A stretch of DNA of 44,088 nucleotides from JANRKF01 sp964519595 (GCA_964519595.1 CAZFJN010000010.1:1-44088), one strand, 5' to 3'. Counted from the stretch's first letter, positions 26,249 to 34,218 are shown. Translations and numbers: made by a program. Notes: generated by a model not told the origin, from the sequence alone.

Positions 26249-26286
26249 AAAAAGCCCTGCCTTGAAAATCAAGACAGGGCTTTTAG
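26247..26286. terminator. Bidirectional intrinsic terminator after hisD
   Basis: AAAAGCCCTG...CAGGGCTTTT forms a stem with an internal TTGA/TCAA helix, flanked by an A-run on one side and a T-run on the other. It can end both the murA-hisG-hisD transcript and the convergent pilin gene. Confidence 0.9.
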
Positions 26287-26305
26287 TCTCATTTTAGCAA
26301 TATTA

Positions 26306-26683
26306 TCAGTTTACGCTAGTTACACAACCAGTACCAGCGTTAGCACCAGTTCCACCAACGTCACCACCGGCAGCGCCAGCGCCCATTGATGATACGATCT
26401 GTGCCGCACCGAACACAATCGCTACGCCAATACCAACGATCATCGCCATACCCCAGGATACTTTACCAAGGAGTGCGCCGATACCAATTACGGTAATAGC
26501 AATAGTAGCCAGACCCTTACCAGTATTGCCGGTAAACCACTTGGACACTGTGCATAGCACATTGCCGATTCTGGTATCAGTTTGTGCATAGCTAACATCT
26601 GGCAACAGCATAACAAAAGCTGCCAGCACTACCAGCAGGCTCGCCTGCCAATATAATGCCAGATCTTTCTTTTGAGTTTTCAT
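26306..26683 (-). CDS. VirB2/TrbC-like type IV secretion pilin
   Basis: This 125-aa protein has a long signal peptide (to about residue 34, ending VSYAQT) and two hydrophobic helices (LATIAITVIGIGALLG and GMAMIVGIGVAIVFGAAQIV). That is the layout of VirB2 pilins of type IV secretion systems. The C-terminus is rich in Gly, Ala and Thr and contains a cysteine (TGCV); a second cysteine is in VLCTV. No other virB gene is in the window. A weak promoter candidate (TTGTTT, 17 bp, TACATT, on the minus strand around 26825-26855) would give a leader of over 100 nt that contains a CTTGCTGG/CTCAGCAGG hairpin. Confidence 0.8.
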   Translation of the reverse strand: MKTQKKDLALYWQASLLVVLAAFVMLLPDVSYAQTDTRIGNVLCTVSKWFTGNTGKGLATIAITVIGIGALLGKVSWGMAMIVGIGVAIVFGAAQIVSSMGAGAAGGDVGGTGANAGTGCVTSVN

Positions 26684-26979
26684 AATAAAAACCTTTTACT
26701 TAAAATGTTAAACAATAGTAATTTAATAAACAATCAAACGCTTAAGTCCCTGAGATTAATTCCTTGCGGCATCAGTCCTTCACATCAAGCATCCTGCTGA
26801 GAAACTCCCAGCAAGGTTAATGTACCATAAAATCAATTGTTAAACAAAAGGTAAAATAAGAATATTATGTGACAATGAGGGAATCTCCATGTTTATGGTT
26901 ATATTACAATATATTATGCAAATATATCCTTAATACAAATGACAGTTAAGAGCAGATTTTTCTATGTTTATGTAAGGCG
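26684..26979. other. Leader region of the pilin gene
   Basis: This AT-rich stretch has no ORF of note. The part next to the pilin gene can form a hairpin (CTGCTGAGAAACTCCCAGCA, 26790s-26810s) and probably belongs to the 5' UTR. I see no known riboswitch pattern. Confidence 0.4.
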
Positions 26980-27081
26980 TCATTCCGACGCACGTCGGAA
27001 TCCAGCCAAATCTGCGGCGCAAAAATGAACTTTTTCCTTGCTACCGCAAGTAAGACTAGATTCCGACTTTCGTCGGAATGA
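26980..27081. repeat. Paired REP-like hairpins in opposite orientation
   Basis: ATTCCGAC-GCAC-GTCGGAAT at 26982-27001 and ATTCCGAC-TTTC-GTCGGAAT at 27060-27079 are each perfect 8-bp stems with 4-base loops. The outer bases (TC-ATTCC and GGAAT-GA) are mirror images, so the whole is an inverted pair about 100 bp long, similar in form to bacterial interspersed REP/BIME elements. Confidence 0.85.
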
Positions 27082-27112
27082 CACAGCTTTAGCCATATAT
27101 AAAAGGTTTTGC

Positions 27113-27140
27113 TTGAATTTACGCAATCCCGGCTTATTAT
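27113..27140 (+). promoter_or_regulatory. Promoter of the 6S RNA gene
   Basis: TTGAAT at 27113-27118 and TATTAT at 27135-27140 are separated by 16 bp. They place a transcription start about seven bases downstream, at 27147-27148, exactly where the predicted 6S closing stem begins. Confidence 0.6.
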
Positions 27141-27147
27141 CGTTACT

Positions 27148-27310
27148 GAACGGTTCTGTCTGGTTTTGTCAGGCACATTGCCCCTGGACCGATATTTTCT
27201 TCATCGGGAGCTGTCCCTGGCGTGGATCTTGTCCTCGCACATATGGCGCCCACCTGTTCATACGGGTCGCATGAGGCATGTTAAGCCGACGGCTAATGAC
27301 GGTTCCGTTC
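27148..27310 (+). ncRNA. ssrS: Probable 6S RNA
   Basis: 6S RNA mimics an open promoter and binds housekeeping RNA polymerase. The ~163-nt candidate is closed by a long stem: GAACGG pairs with CCGTTC, and after a small TT/TT bulge CTGTC pairs with GACGG. The 5' side of the central bubble reads CCCCTGGACCGATATTT, very close to the CCCCTGAGCCGATATTT of the E. coli RNA. AGCCGACGGCT can form a small hairpin on the 3' side, and ACCTGT/ACGGGT a hairpin in the apical part. A promoter at the right distance supports it. Short open frames across it are not believable as genes. The ID rests on recalled conservation, not a covariance search. Confidence 0.72.
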
Positions 27311-27361
27311 ATCCACAAAGCATTAAGAGGATAATCGGATTACCAGATAATCAGATGACCA

Positions 27362-27449
27362 GATTATCTGATTATCTGATTATCCGGTTATCTGATTATC
27401 CGGTTATCTGATCATCCGATTATCCGATCATCTGATCATCCGATAATCC
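27362..27449. repeat. Eleven-copy 8-bp tandem array
   Basis: Eleven consecutive octamers of the form G(A/G)T(T/C/A)ATC(T/C) run from 27362 to 27449. A partly inverted set of similar words (GATAATC, AGATAATC) just upstream (27328-27361) can pair with them. A further single unit lies at 27460. The 8-bp unit is not coding. It sits between the 6S gene and the 3' end of the transporter. Confidence 0.93.
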
Positions 27450-27481
27450 CCTTAACTTCTGATCATCCGATTGCTATGGTA

Positions 27482-28735
27482 TTACAATTCTTCCCTGAAG
27501 CGGTCGCGGTAGAAGAAAAAAGCCAGCAATGTTATCGCGCAGCTTAACATAACGTAGCAGGCGATTGCCCGCGCATCGCCGAATCTGCCAATCAACCATT
27601 CACAAACCATCGGCGCTGTTCCGCCGAAAATCGCCGCGCTGAAATTATAGCTGATTGCCATGCCGGTAAAACGTACTGAAGTTGGAAATAATTCCACCAG
27701 CAAGGCCGCAACTGGGCCGACATAAATTCCCAATATGCAGGCGAAGATAAGCTGCGCCATGCCGATGGTGAAGCTATCCGCGCCGGGCTGCATTAAACCA
27801 AACAGCGGATAGGCGGCGATAAACATTAGAAGTGCGGCGGCGGACATTATTTTCTTGCGGCCAACATAATCAGAAAGCCATGCTGAAAGCGGCATCATCA
27901 GCAGTAAAGCCAGCATATTATAAACGCTGAATAACAGCGCCTGATCTGCCGGAATTGCCAGATGATTTTTGGAAAATCCTATAAAATATACGGTAGTTAG
28001 ATAAAAAGGCATGGTGACGGTTATATAAATCGCAAAGCCCTGCAACATTGGCATTAAATGGCTGGAGAAAGCTTCGCGCACTGGTTTTTCCGAGAGGCTG
28101 CCTTGTTGTTTGGCTTCGTCATAAATCGGGCTTTCTTCGCAATTATTGCGGATATAAAAACCAACCAGCCCGACTATGATGCCGAATAAAAACGGCAAGC
28201 GCCAGCCCCAGGCGGCAAATTCCGCTTCGCCGAGCAGCGCCAGCATGGCTTTAACGGTAAGTAGTCCGAGCAGAAAGCCGAGCATCATTGAAACCAGTGC
28301 GGCCGCGCCAGCCAGACCACGGCGATTTTGCGGCGCATGTTCAACGATGTAAGTTATTGAGCCGGAAAATTCACCGCCCAGCGACATGCCCTGCAGCAGG
28401 CGGATGATGGTCAGCAATATTGGCGCGATAATACCAATTTCAGCATAAGTCGGCAGTAAGCCTATTGCGCCGGTTGGAATTGCCATCATCAGAATGGCAA
28501 CTACCATTGATAAGCGCCGACCATATTTATCGCCCAGCCAGCCGAAAAACACCGCGCCTAAAGGCCGCACCAGAAATCCGGCGGCGAATACGCCATATAC
28601 CGCCAGAGTTTTCGCAACCTGATCTTCGCCGGGGAAAAACAGCTCAGAAAGCAGCCATGCCACTTGCCCATATAAGGCATAATCATACCATTCAAGGCCG
28701 TTGCCGATCATTCCCGATGTAACAATTTTACGCAT
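27482..28735 (-). CDS. MFS transporter, metabolite:H+ symporter (MHS/ProP-like) family
   Basis: This 417-aa protein has about 12 hydrophobic helices and the MHS-family signatures: TSGMIGNGLEWYDYALYGQ at the start, GWLGDKYGRR in the first cytoplasmic loop, GGEFSGSITYIVEHAPQNRRG after helix 4, and LSDYVGRKK in the middle loop. Relatives carry proline/betaine, 2-oxoglutarate, citrate or similar compounds by proton symport; the substrate cannot be fixed here. The ATG at 28735 is seven bases from the 100-N gap, so a longer N-terminus starting inside the gap cannot be excluded. Confidence 0.88.
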   Translation of the reverse strand: MRKIVTSGMIGNGLEWYDYALYGQVAWLLSELFFPGEDQVAKTLAVYGVFAAGFLVRPLGAVFFGWLGDKYGRRLSMVVAILMMAIPTGAIGLLPTYAEIGIIAPILLTIIRLLQGMSLGGEFSGSITYIVEHAPQNRRGLAGAAALVSMMLGFLLGLLTVKAMLALLGEAEFAAWGWRLPFLFGIIVGLVGFYIRNNCEESPIYDEAKQQGSLSEKPVREAFSSHLMPMLQGFAIYITVTMPFYLTTVYFIGFSKNHLAIPADQALLFSVYNMLALLLMMPLSAWLSDYVGRKKIMSAAALLMFIAAYPLFGLMQPGADSFTIGMAQLIFACILGIYVGPVAALLVELFPTSVRFTGMAISYNFSAAIFGGTAPMVCEWLIGRFGDARAIACYVMLSCAITLLAFFFYRDRFREEL

Positions 28736-28742
28736 GGTTTTT

Positions 28743-28842
28743 NNNNNNNNNNNNNNNNNNNNNNNNNNNNNNNNNNNNNNNNNNNNNNNNNNNNNNNNNN
28801 NNNNNNNNNNNNNNNNNNNNNNNNNNNNNNNNNNNNNNNNNN
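28743..28842. other. Assembly gap (100 N)
   Basis: Exactly 100 unknown bases, probably a scaffold spacer of arbitrary length. It removes the 3' end of the antitoxin gene and the region directly upstream of the transporter. Confidence 0.98.
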
Positions 28843-29153
28843 ATTTCCAGTCGCATTTTAAGTCCCATGGCGTTTAATACGGCGAAAAAGCTGGAAAGGC
28901 GTGGATTGCCGCGTGGTGAGAGCATCCGGCTTAAGCTTTCGCGTTTAATTCCGGCGCGTTTGGCCACTTTGCCCATTTCCTGAGCTTTAGCCAGCTGCTG
29001 CATCGCGCGTAGCAATACATATTGCCCGCCTTCTTCGTTCTCTTCTTCCATAGCTCTGCGTAAATATTCCGCAGACAGCTTGGCATCGTTTTGTAAATAA
29101 CCAGCCACCCAATCATCGTGGCTGATAGAAGAAGTAGTGTGCCTAATGGTCAT
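28843..29153 (-). CDS. HigA-type helix-turn-helix antitoxin (3' end lost in gap)
   Basis: At least 103 residues are visible before the gap. The sequence AKAQEMGKVAKRAGIKRESLSRMLSPRGNPRLSSFFAVLNAMGLKMRLE is a typical Xre-like helix-turn-helix of the putative addiction-module antidote family. That family normally ends soon after this point, so little is missing. Its ATG overlaps the toxin TGA as ATGA, and GGAG lies just upstream, so it is translationally coupled to the toxin. It would neutralise the toxin and repress the shared promoter. Confidence 0.85.
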
Positions 29154-29479
29154 TTTTTATTTCTCCTTTTATAATCATCAAGTAACTGAATTGCTTTTTC
29201 GATATCTTTGTTCTGTGTGCGTTTATTCCCGCCTAGCAACAATAACACGATTTGTTTCTCTACAATGCTATAATAAACCCGATATCCAGGACCAGAATTT
29301 ACTCGCATTTCCCACACGCCGCTACCAACTGGCTTGCAATCACCAAACAAGCCAGCTTCTAATCTACTCAAACGACGAAAGATGGCAGCTTTGGCTTTGT
29401 GATCTGCCAAAGTGGCAAACCAGCGGTCAAAGACATCTATTCCATCAGCCGTTTCGTATCGTTTTATTGTATATTCCAT
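29150..29479 (-). CDS. RelE/HigB-like toxin (phage Gp49-like family)
   Basis: This 109-aa protein matches the addiction-module killer family: TADGIDVFDRWFATLADHKAKAAIFRRLSRLEAGLFGDCKPVGSGVWEMRVNSGPGYRVYYS and the end LLLLGGNKRTQNKDIEKAIQLLDDY. Members are usually ribosome-dependent mRNA interferases. Toxin-first order with a coupled HTH antitoxin is the HigBA arrangement. An in-frame GTG at 29488 is an alternative start, but the ATG at 29479 gives the normal family length. The ATGA overlap with the antitoxin is clear. Confidence 0.88.
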   Translation of the reverse strand: MEYTIKRYETADGIDVFDRWFATLADHKAKAAIFRRLSRLEAGLFGDCKPVGSGVWEMRVNSGPGYRVYYSIVEKQIVLLLLGGNKRTQNKDIEKAIQLLDDYKRRNKK

Positions 29480-29511
29480 ATATAACACATACGTTACATT
29501 AATGCAAATGT

Positions 29512-30528
29512 TTATTTTGGCTTATTTTGTCGTTTCTTGTGTACCACGCTTGACCAGAATGACAGCAGGATGAAGCCTAGTCCGATTAGTCCGGTTATGA
29601 ATTCCGGCACATGAGTTAGCATTGAAACAAGCATGATCACTGCCAATGCGCCGATGCCCCAATGCGCGCCGTGTTCTAAATAAACATATTCAGATAAAGT
29701 GCCTTTTTTTACCAGATATACGGTTAGCGAACGGACAAACATTGCGCCGATGCCAAGGCCGAGCATGATGATGATTATGTCTTTGCTGATGGCGAATGCG
29801 CCGATAACGCCGTCTAATGAGAAGGAAGCATCAAGCAGCTGCAGATACATAAATCCCATAAATCCGGAATATCCGGCGGCCATTGTCGCATCATTACCGG
29901 TTTTTTCGTTGCCGCTGCATAAAACAGTTATGCCTTTTACTAACACATAAAGAACGACGCCGATTATGCCGGAGATAAGAGCTGATATTTGTTCCGAATT
30001 CGGAATGAACTGCGTGATTATCAGCAGCGGAACAAGCGCGGTTACAACCTGAATTGATTCAAGCTTTCCGGCCGCCGCCAGCCTGCGTTCGATAATTCCC
30101 AGCCAGTGAGAATCTTTTGTTTCATCCATAACGAAATTAAGAAACACCATCAGCAGAAACATGCCGCCGAAAGAGGCGATCTGCACATGAGAATTAAGCA
30201 CATGCTGCGAATATTCATCAGGATTATCCAGCGCGAGATTAGAAACTTCCCACGCGCCAAGGCCAGTAGCAAAAGACACAATAACAATTGGAAAAAGCAG
30301 GCGCATTCCAAATACGGCAATTAAAATTCCCCAGGTTAGGAAGCGTTTTTGCCATATTTCATTCATGTTTTTTAAAACCGCAGCATTTACAACGGCATTA
30401 TCAAATGACAAGGTAATTTCCATTATTGACAGCAAAACTGCAACGCCAAGTCCGGCAAAACCTCCCCACTCATAAGCCAGAAATAAGCCTAATATTGTTA
30501 CAATATGTGAGAGATAAAAATATTTCAT
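29512..30528 (-). CDS. DUF475 (TerC-like) integral membrane protein
   Basis: This 338-aa protein has about nine hydrophobic helices and two family motifs with buried acidic residues: EITLSFDNAVVNAAVL near residue 40 and LDASFSLDGVIGAFAI near 235. These resemble the TerC/YjbE metal-ion transport or tellurium-resistance superfamily, where the Asp-Asn and Asp-Gly motifs are thought to bind a metal. Its ATG overlaps the mrdA stop as ATGA, so it is coupled to the mreC-mreD-mrdA operon, in the place often held by rodA. The stop region is a 10-bp duplication (29512-29531). Confidence 0.87.
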   Translation of the reverse strand: MKYFYLSHIVTILGLFLAYEWGGFAGLGVAVLLSIMEITLSFDNAVVNAAVLKNMNEIWQKRFLTWGILIAVFGMRLLFPIVIVSFATGLGAWEVSNLALDNPDEYSQHVLNSHVQIASFGGMFLLMVFLNFVMDETKDSHWLGIIERRLAAAGKLESIQVVTALVPLLIITQFIPNSEQISALISGIIGVVLYVLVKGITVLCSGNEKTGNDATMAAGYSGFMGFMYLQLLDASFSLDGVIGAFAISKDIIIIMLGLGIGAMFVRSLTVYLVKKGTLSEYVYLEHGAHWGIGALAVIMLVSMLTHVPEFITGLIGLGFILLSFWSSVVHKKRQNKPK

Positions 30529-32354
30529 ATTTTAAGTTCCTGAGCTTTGTTTAGAATATCTCTGGCAATCGGCGCGGCGGCGGCAGCGCCACCACCACCA
30601 TGTTCGACTATTACCGCCGCTGCATATAATGGCTTTTCAACCGGCGCGTAGCCTACGAATAGCGCATGATGACGATGTTCCCAAGGTAATTTATTCTGAT
30701 CCTGACCGCGGATGGTTATGGCTTTTACCTGTGATGTTCCGGTTTTTCCTCCGAAGCTGGCCGAAGGCGACATTATTCTTTTGCTATAGGCGGTGCCATG
30801 CGGCGCGTTTACGACATCAGCCATTGCCGCCATTATCAATTGCAGATTTTCCGGCGCTATTTTCAGCGACGCGAATGATTGTTCCGTAAGAGGAATGTTA
30901 TTTTCCGGCCCTTTATTTTCTAGTGTTTTATTTTCTAGGCGCGGCATTATTTCAAGGCCGCCTGCCGCCATGCGCGCCATCATCACACAAAGCTGCAATG
31001 GCGTGGCCAGACTGTAGCCCTGGCCGATAGCGCTGTTGATAGTGTCGCCGCCGCTCCATGGTTGTTTATAGCGTTTCATTTTCCAGTCAGGATCAGGAAC
31101 AATCCCGTTTTTTTCGCCAATCATGCCAAGATTAAAACCTGCGCCGAGTCCGAATTTTCTGGCCATTTCGGCAATTGGCTCAATGCCTAGGCGCTGCGCT
31201 GCTGTATAAAAGAAAGTATCGCATGACATGGCAATCGCCTGACGGCAATCGACAATGCCGTGGCCGCCTTCTTTCCAGCAATTGAAGCGGTGATTGCCGA
31301 GGTCGAAATGTCCCGGACAGTTTATTTTTGTTGCCGGATTTATTATTTTATTTTCTAAAGCGGCTAAAGCTACCAGCATTTTAAAGGTTGAGCCGGGCGG
31401 ATATTGTCCGGTTATGGCTTTGTTCATCAGCGGAACTTTTTTATCGTCGCCCAGCGCCTTCCAGTAATCAGAGCGAATGCCGAGGCTGAATATTTCCGGA
31501 TTAAAAGCCGGCATTGAAGCCATGGTGAGAATATCGCCATTATGCACATTCATGACTATAGCCGCCGCTGCTTCGTTTTTCAGCAATTGCGCGGTGAAGC
31601 TTTGCAAGCGTTTGTCGATGGTCAGAGTTATTGATTCACCAGTTACGCTGTCGCGCTTGTCTATTTCACGAACCGGAATACCGTGAACATCAACTTCCAG
31701 ACGTTTTACGCCGGCTATGCCGCGCAGGCGCTGTTCGAGCATTTCTTCAACGCCATTTTTGCCAATTTTGAAATCAGGAAGGCGCAGTAAGGGCTGATCA
31801 TCTTCCGATAAATCACCTTCGGAAACTGTGCCGACATAGCCAGTCAGATGCGCGGCTTCTTCGCCGAGTGGATAATGGCGGATTTGTCCAAGATTTATGA
31901 AAATTCCCGGCAATTTGCTGAGATGAAGTTCAATTCTGGATAATTCTTCCCAGCTTAAATTTTCTTTAAGCAGCTGCGGCCGCATGGCGTTGCGTAATTT
32001 TACGCTGTTTAGCAGTTTTTTGGTTTTTGCCGGCAAGCCGATTTTTAATTCCAGCCAGCTGATTATGTCGTTAAGCTGCGCGCGGGAAAAGCCGCTCATG
32101 TCAATATAGAGCTGATAATTGCGGCTGTTATTAACTAGAATCTCGCCGTTGCGGTCTAAGATAGCGCCGCGTTCCGGCGCAACCAGCTGGAGTTTTATGC
32201 GGTTATTTTCTGAAAGGCTTGCGTATTTTTCGTCTTTAAAAAGCTGAAGATAAGCCAGACGGCCAGCCAGCAGAGAAAATCCGGCCAGCTGCGCGCCGCC
32301 GAGAATAACGGCGCGGCGGGTGAATACACGTTGTTTTTCTGTGTCCTTAGGCAT
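30525..32354 (-). CDS. mrdA: Penicillin-binding protein 2 (elongasome transpeptidase)
   Basis: PBP2 cross-links peptidoglycan during cell elongation. The 609-aa protein has one N-terminal membrane anchor, the PBP dimerisation region (PERGAILDRNGEIL, GKNGVEEMLEQRLRG) and the transpeptidase domain. The catalytic STFK is at 322-325, SCD at 377-379 and KTGT at 537-540. It overlaps mreD by 8 bp and the DUF475 gene by 4 bp. A short repeat (TTATTTTCTAG) makes the slightly repetitive segment KTLENKGPEN near residue 480. RodA, its usual glycosyltransferase partner, is not encoded in the window. Confidence 0.96.
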   Translation of the reverse strand: MPKDTEKQRVFTRRAVILGGAQLAGFSLLAGRLAYLQLFKDEKYASLSENNRIKLQLVAPERGAILDRNGEILVNNSRNYQLYIDMSGFSRAQLNDIISWLELKIGLPAKTKKLLNSVKLRNAMRPQLLKENLSWEELSRIELHLSKLPGIFINLGQIRHYPLGEEAAHLTGYVGTVSEGDLSEDDQPLLRLPDFKIGKNGVEEMLEQRLRGIAGVKRLEVDVHGIPVREIDKRDSVTGESITLTIDKRLQSFTAQLLKNEAAAAIVMNVHNGDILTMASMPAFNPEIFSLGIRSDYWKALGDDKKVPLMNKAITGQYPPGSTFKMLVALAALENKIINPATKINCPGHFDLGNHRFNCWKEGGHGIVDCRQAIAMSCDTFFYTAAQRLGIEPIAEMARKFGLGAGFNLGMIGEKNGIVPDPDWKMKRYKQPWSGGDTINSAIGQGYSLATPLQLCVMMARMAAGGLEIMPRLENKTLENKGPENNIPLTEQSFASLKIAPENLQLIMAAMADVVNAPHGTAYSKRIMSPSASFGGKTGTSQVKAITIRGQDQNKLPWEHRHHALFVGYAPVEKPLYAAAVIVEHGGGGAAAAAPIARDILNKAQELKI

Positions 32355-32913
32355 GAAGCAGACGGTAACGGAAGCGCGTCAGCTTTTCAACCAGCGGATA
32401 AAGCAAACCATGCAGCAAAGGATAAAGCAAAGCGGTGATCAGCCATTGCCATAAACAGGCGGAAATTGGCAGTAATTGATTGTAAAACAGAGAGCATATC
32501 GTCCATAACATGATTTGCAACAGCAATAAGGTCAGCGCGAAATATCCCCACATCGTGGCAAAACCTTCATTCTGTATATAACGCCGCTGTGATATTATCA
32601 GCAGCAGAAACAGCGTGTAAGTCAGGGCTGAGAGTCCGAACGGCAAGGCGGTTGCCACATCAATTATCATGCCCAGCAGCGCCAGTAATATGAATGATAA
32701 ATCATCAGGCCGCAGCACCGCCCAGATAAAAACCGCCGCCAAATGCACAGGCGGCATTATCGCGCTTAAACCGCCAATATGTTTTGGCACAAGGTAAAAC
32801 AGCGCCAACAGATATATTACCAGCATCGGCAGGCTGGAAGAAAAAGCGATTTTAATATTACGCAGCAAACTGCGCGTAATATAGACGCCTATTTTCCGAA
32901 CAATAATTTCCAT
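32347..32913 (-). CDS. mreD: Rod shape-determining protein MreD
   Basis: MreD is a small polytopic inner-membrane member of the elongasome. The 188-aa product has about five or six hydrophobic helices and the family-typical segment ALLGMIIDVATALPFGLSALTYTLFLLL. Weak sequence conservation is normal for MreD; the position between mreC and mrdA makes the call firm. A palindromic element now separates it from mreC. Confidence 0.9.
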   Translation of the reverse strand: MEIIVRKIGVYITRSLLRNIKIAFSSSLPMLVIYLLALFYLVPKHIGGLSAIMPPVHLAAVFIWAVLRPDDLSFILLALLGMIIDVATALPFGLSALTYTLFLLLIISQRRYIQNEGFATMWGYFALTLLLLQIMLWTICSLFYNQLLPISACLWQWLITALLYPLLHGLLYPLVEKLTRFRYRLLHA

Positions 32914-32946
32914 GACACTATAGCTGAGTAAATGATATTCTGCTGA

Positions 32947-33096
32947 TTAGGCACTGTTAGATAATTCGCTAGGCCGCCAGCGAAAACACCAGTTTTCGAG
33001 AACCGCAACGTAAATGTACATATAGTACATGCGTAGCGGAAGCGCAGAAAACGGTGTTTGTAGCAAGGCATAGTAGAATTAGCTAACAGTGCCTAA
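32947..33096. mobile_element. 150-bp MITE-like palindrome between mreC and mreD
   Basis: The ends TTAGGCACTGTTAGATAATTC and (reverse complement) TTAGGCACTGTTAGCTAATTC differ at one of 21 positions, and imperfect pairing continues inwards to a central ATGTAC-ATATA-GTACAT hairpin. No coding capacity. The first 54 bases recur without mismatch at 44035-44088. It ends 8 bp before the mreC stop on the plus-strand map, so it lies inside the mre transcript. Confidence 0.92.
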
Positions 33097-33104
33097 CTGA
33101 CATT

Positions 33105-33929
33105 CTAACGATCTACTACAGAAACCATCTCAATATCAGCAATATTCGCAAACAGATCAACTGCCATGATGGTTTTGTCTATTTCTGCAACCAGGCCGAC
33201 TTCGATATTTTTAGGGAATATTCCGCCATCGCCGGAAGTGATTATGCGATCGCCTTTCTGAGTCGGGCTGTTAGCGGCGACATAGCTTAAAGACGGACGA
33301 TTAGAGCCATTGCCGGCGAGAATCATTTTTTCGCGCGTTCGCTCATTCATTACCGGAATGCGCGAAGTTGCATCAGTAACCAGCAAGATCTGCGCGCTAT
33401 ATTCGCCGACAGAAACAACGCGGCCAACAAGTCCGCGCTCGCTTATTGCCGCCTGATCAGCGGCAATGCCGCTGGCTTTTCCGGCATCAATCAGCGCGGC
33501 ATTGGAAAAGGCGCTGCCGTGATCGGAAACTATATTGGCGGTAACAAAACTAGCCGGACGCGAAGGAACAACGTTTAACAACGAACGCAGACGGTTATTT
33601 TCAGCTTGTAACTCCTTGGCTTGCGCTTGCCATTGCAACAACATGCTGACTTGATTCTTCAGCTCCTGATTCTGCCGATGAGCAACCGCCCAGCTTGTTA
33701 TGGTTGAATTTATGTTTTTTATTGCCTCAACCGGCGCGGAAGCAAAAGAAATAATCGGAACAAGCGCATCGCTTATCCGCTCTTTCAGGCCAATAACATA
33801 AGGATTTCCGCTACGTCCGGCCAGCAGCATTACCAGCAACAAAGTCACAATAAAAAACCGTCCGGCGCGCAGCAAAGATTGCCGCCCTGGTAAAGCTAAA
33901 ACCTTGTGCCTGTTTGATCTTTTTGGCAT
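33105..33929 (-). CDS. mreC: Rod shape-determining protein MreC
   Basis: MreC is a bitopic elongasome protein with a periplasmic domain that contacts PBP2. The 274-aa product has a cytoplasmic basic start, one membrane helix (FFIVTLLLVMLLAG), a coiled coil (about residues 75-115, ending LQAENNRLRSLL), then the beta-rich MreC core with GLVGRVVSVGEYSAQILLVTD. It is the first gene of the minus-strand mre operon, divergent from mreB. Confidence 0.95.
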   Translation of the reverse strand: MPKRSNRHKVLALPGRQSLLRAGRFFIVTLLLVMLLAGRSGNPYVIGLKERISDALVPIISFASAPVEAIKNINSTITSWAVAHRQNQELKNQVSMLLQWQAQAKELQAENNRLRSLLNVVPSRPASFVTANIVSDHGSAFSNAALIDAGKASGIAADQAAISERGLVGRVVSVGEYSAQILLVTDATSRIPVMNERTREKMILAGNGSNRPSLSYVAANSPTQKGDRIITSGDGGIFPKNIEVGLVAEIDKTIMAVDLFANIADIEMVSVVDR

Positions 33930-34218
33930 ATTCCTTAAGCGTGATATTGCTACACCTCTTTGATGTTACTCCTGAGCGCAAAAGGAGCAAGAAATATTTT
34001 CTAAAAATCTTTGAAAAAAATTAAAAAAATCTTTGGTAAATATTTCTGCAAAAATTGCCTTAGAATATTGCTTTAGAATATTGCTTTAAAATACTACATA
34101 ATAATTATGGAAAAATTATAGAAGTTAATAAAAAATTTGTGTTAGAGTTATCACAAAGACTGTGTGAATTGTCATACGATCTGGATTTATTACTAGCTGT
34201 AGCTGTAGGATTTAAAAA
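33930..34218. promoter_or_regulatory. Divergent mreC/mreB intergenic region
   Basis: This AT-rich 289-bp region must hold promoters for both mreB (plus) and mreC-mreD-mrdA (minus). It contains direct repeats (TTAGAATATTGCTTTAGAATATTGCTTTAAAATA, period 15, near 34070-34100) and CTCCT/AGGAG words at about 33971 and 33985. I could not settle on a convincing -35/-10 pair on either strand. Confidence 0.4.

Noticed and set aside
27038..27411. Short open frames across the region between the pilin and the transporter
   Set aside because: They overlap the 6S RNA candidate, REP hairpins and the octamer array, have no ribosome sites and no protein-like composition.
27328..27460. CRISPR array
   Set aside because: The repeat unit is 8 bp without spacers and no cas genes are in the window.
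28728..29153. Antitoxin frame continuing through the gap to KNHA
   Set aside because: The residues after the N run belong to the transporter side. The true antitoxin end is hidden in the gap.
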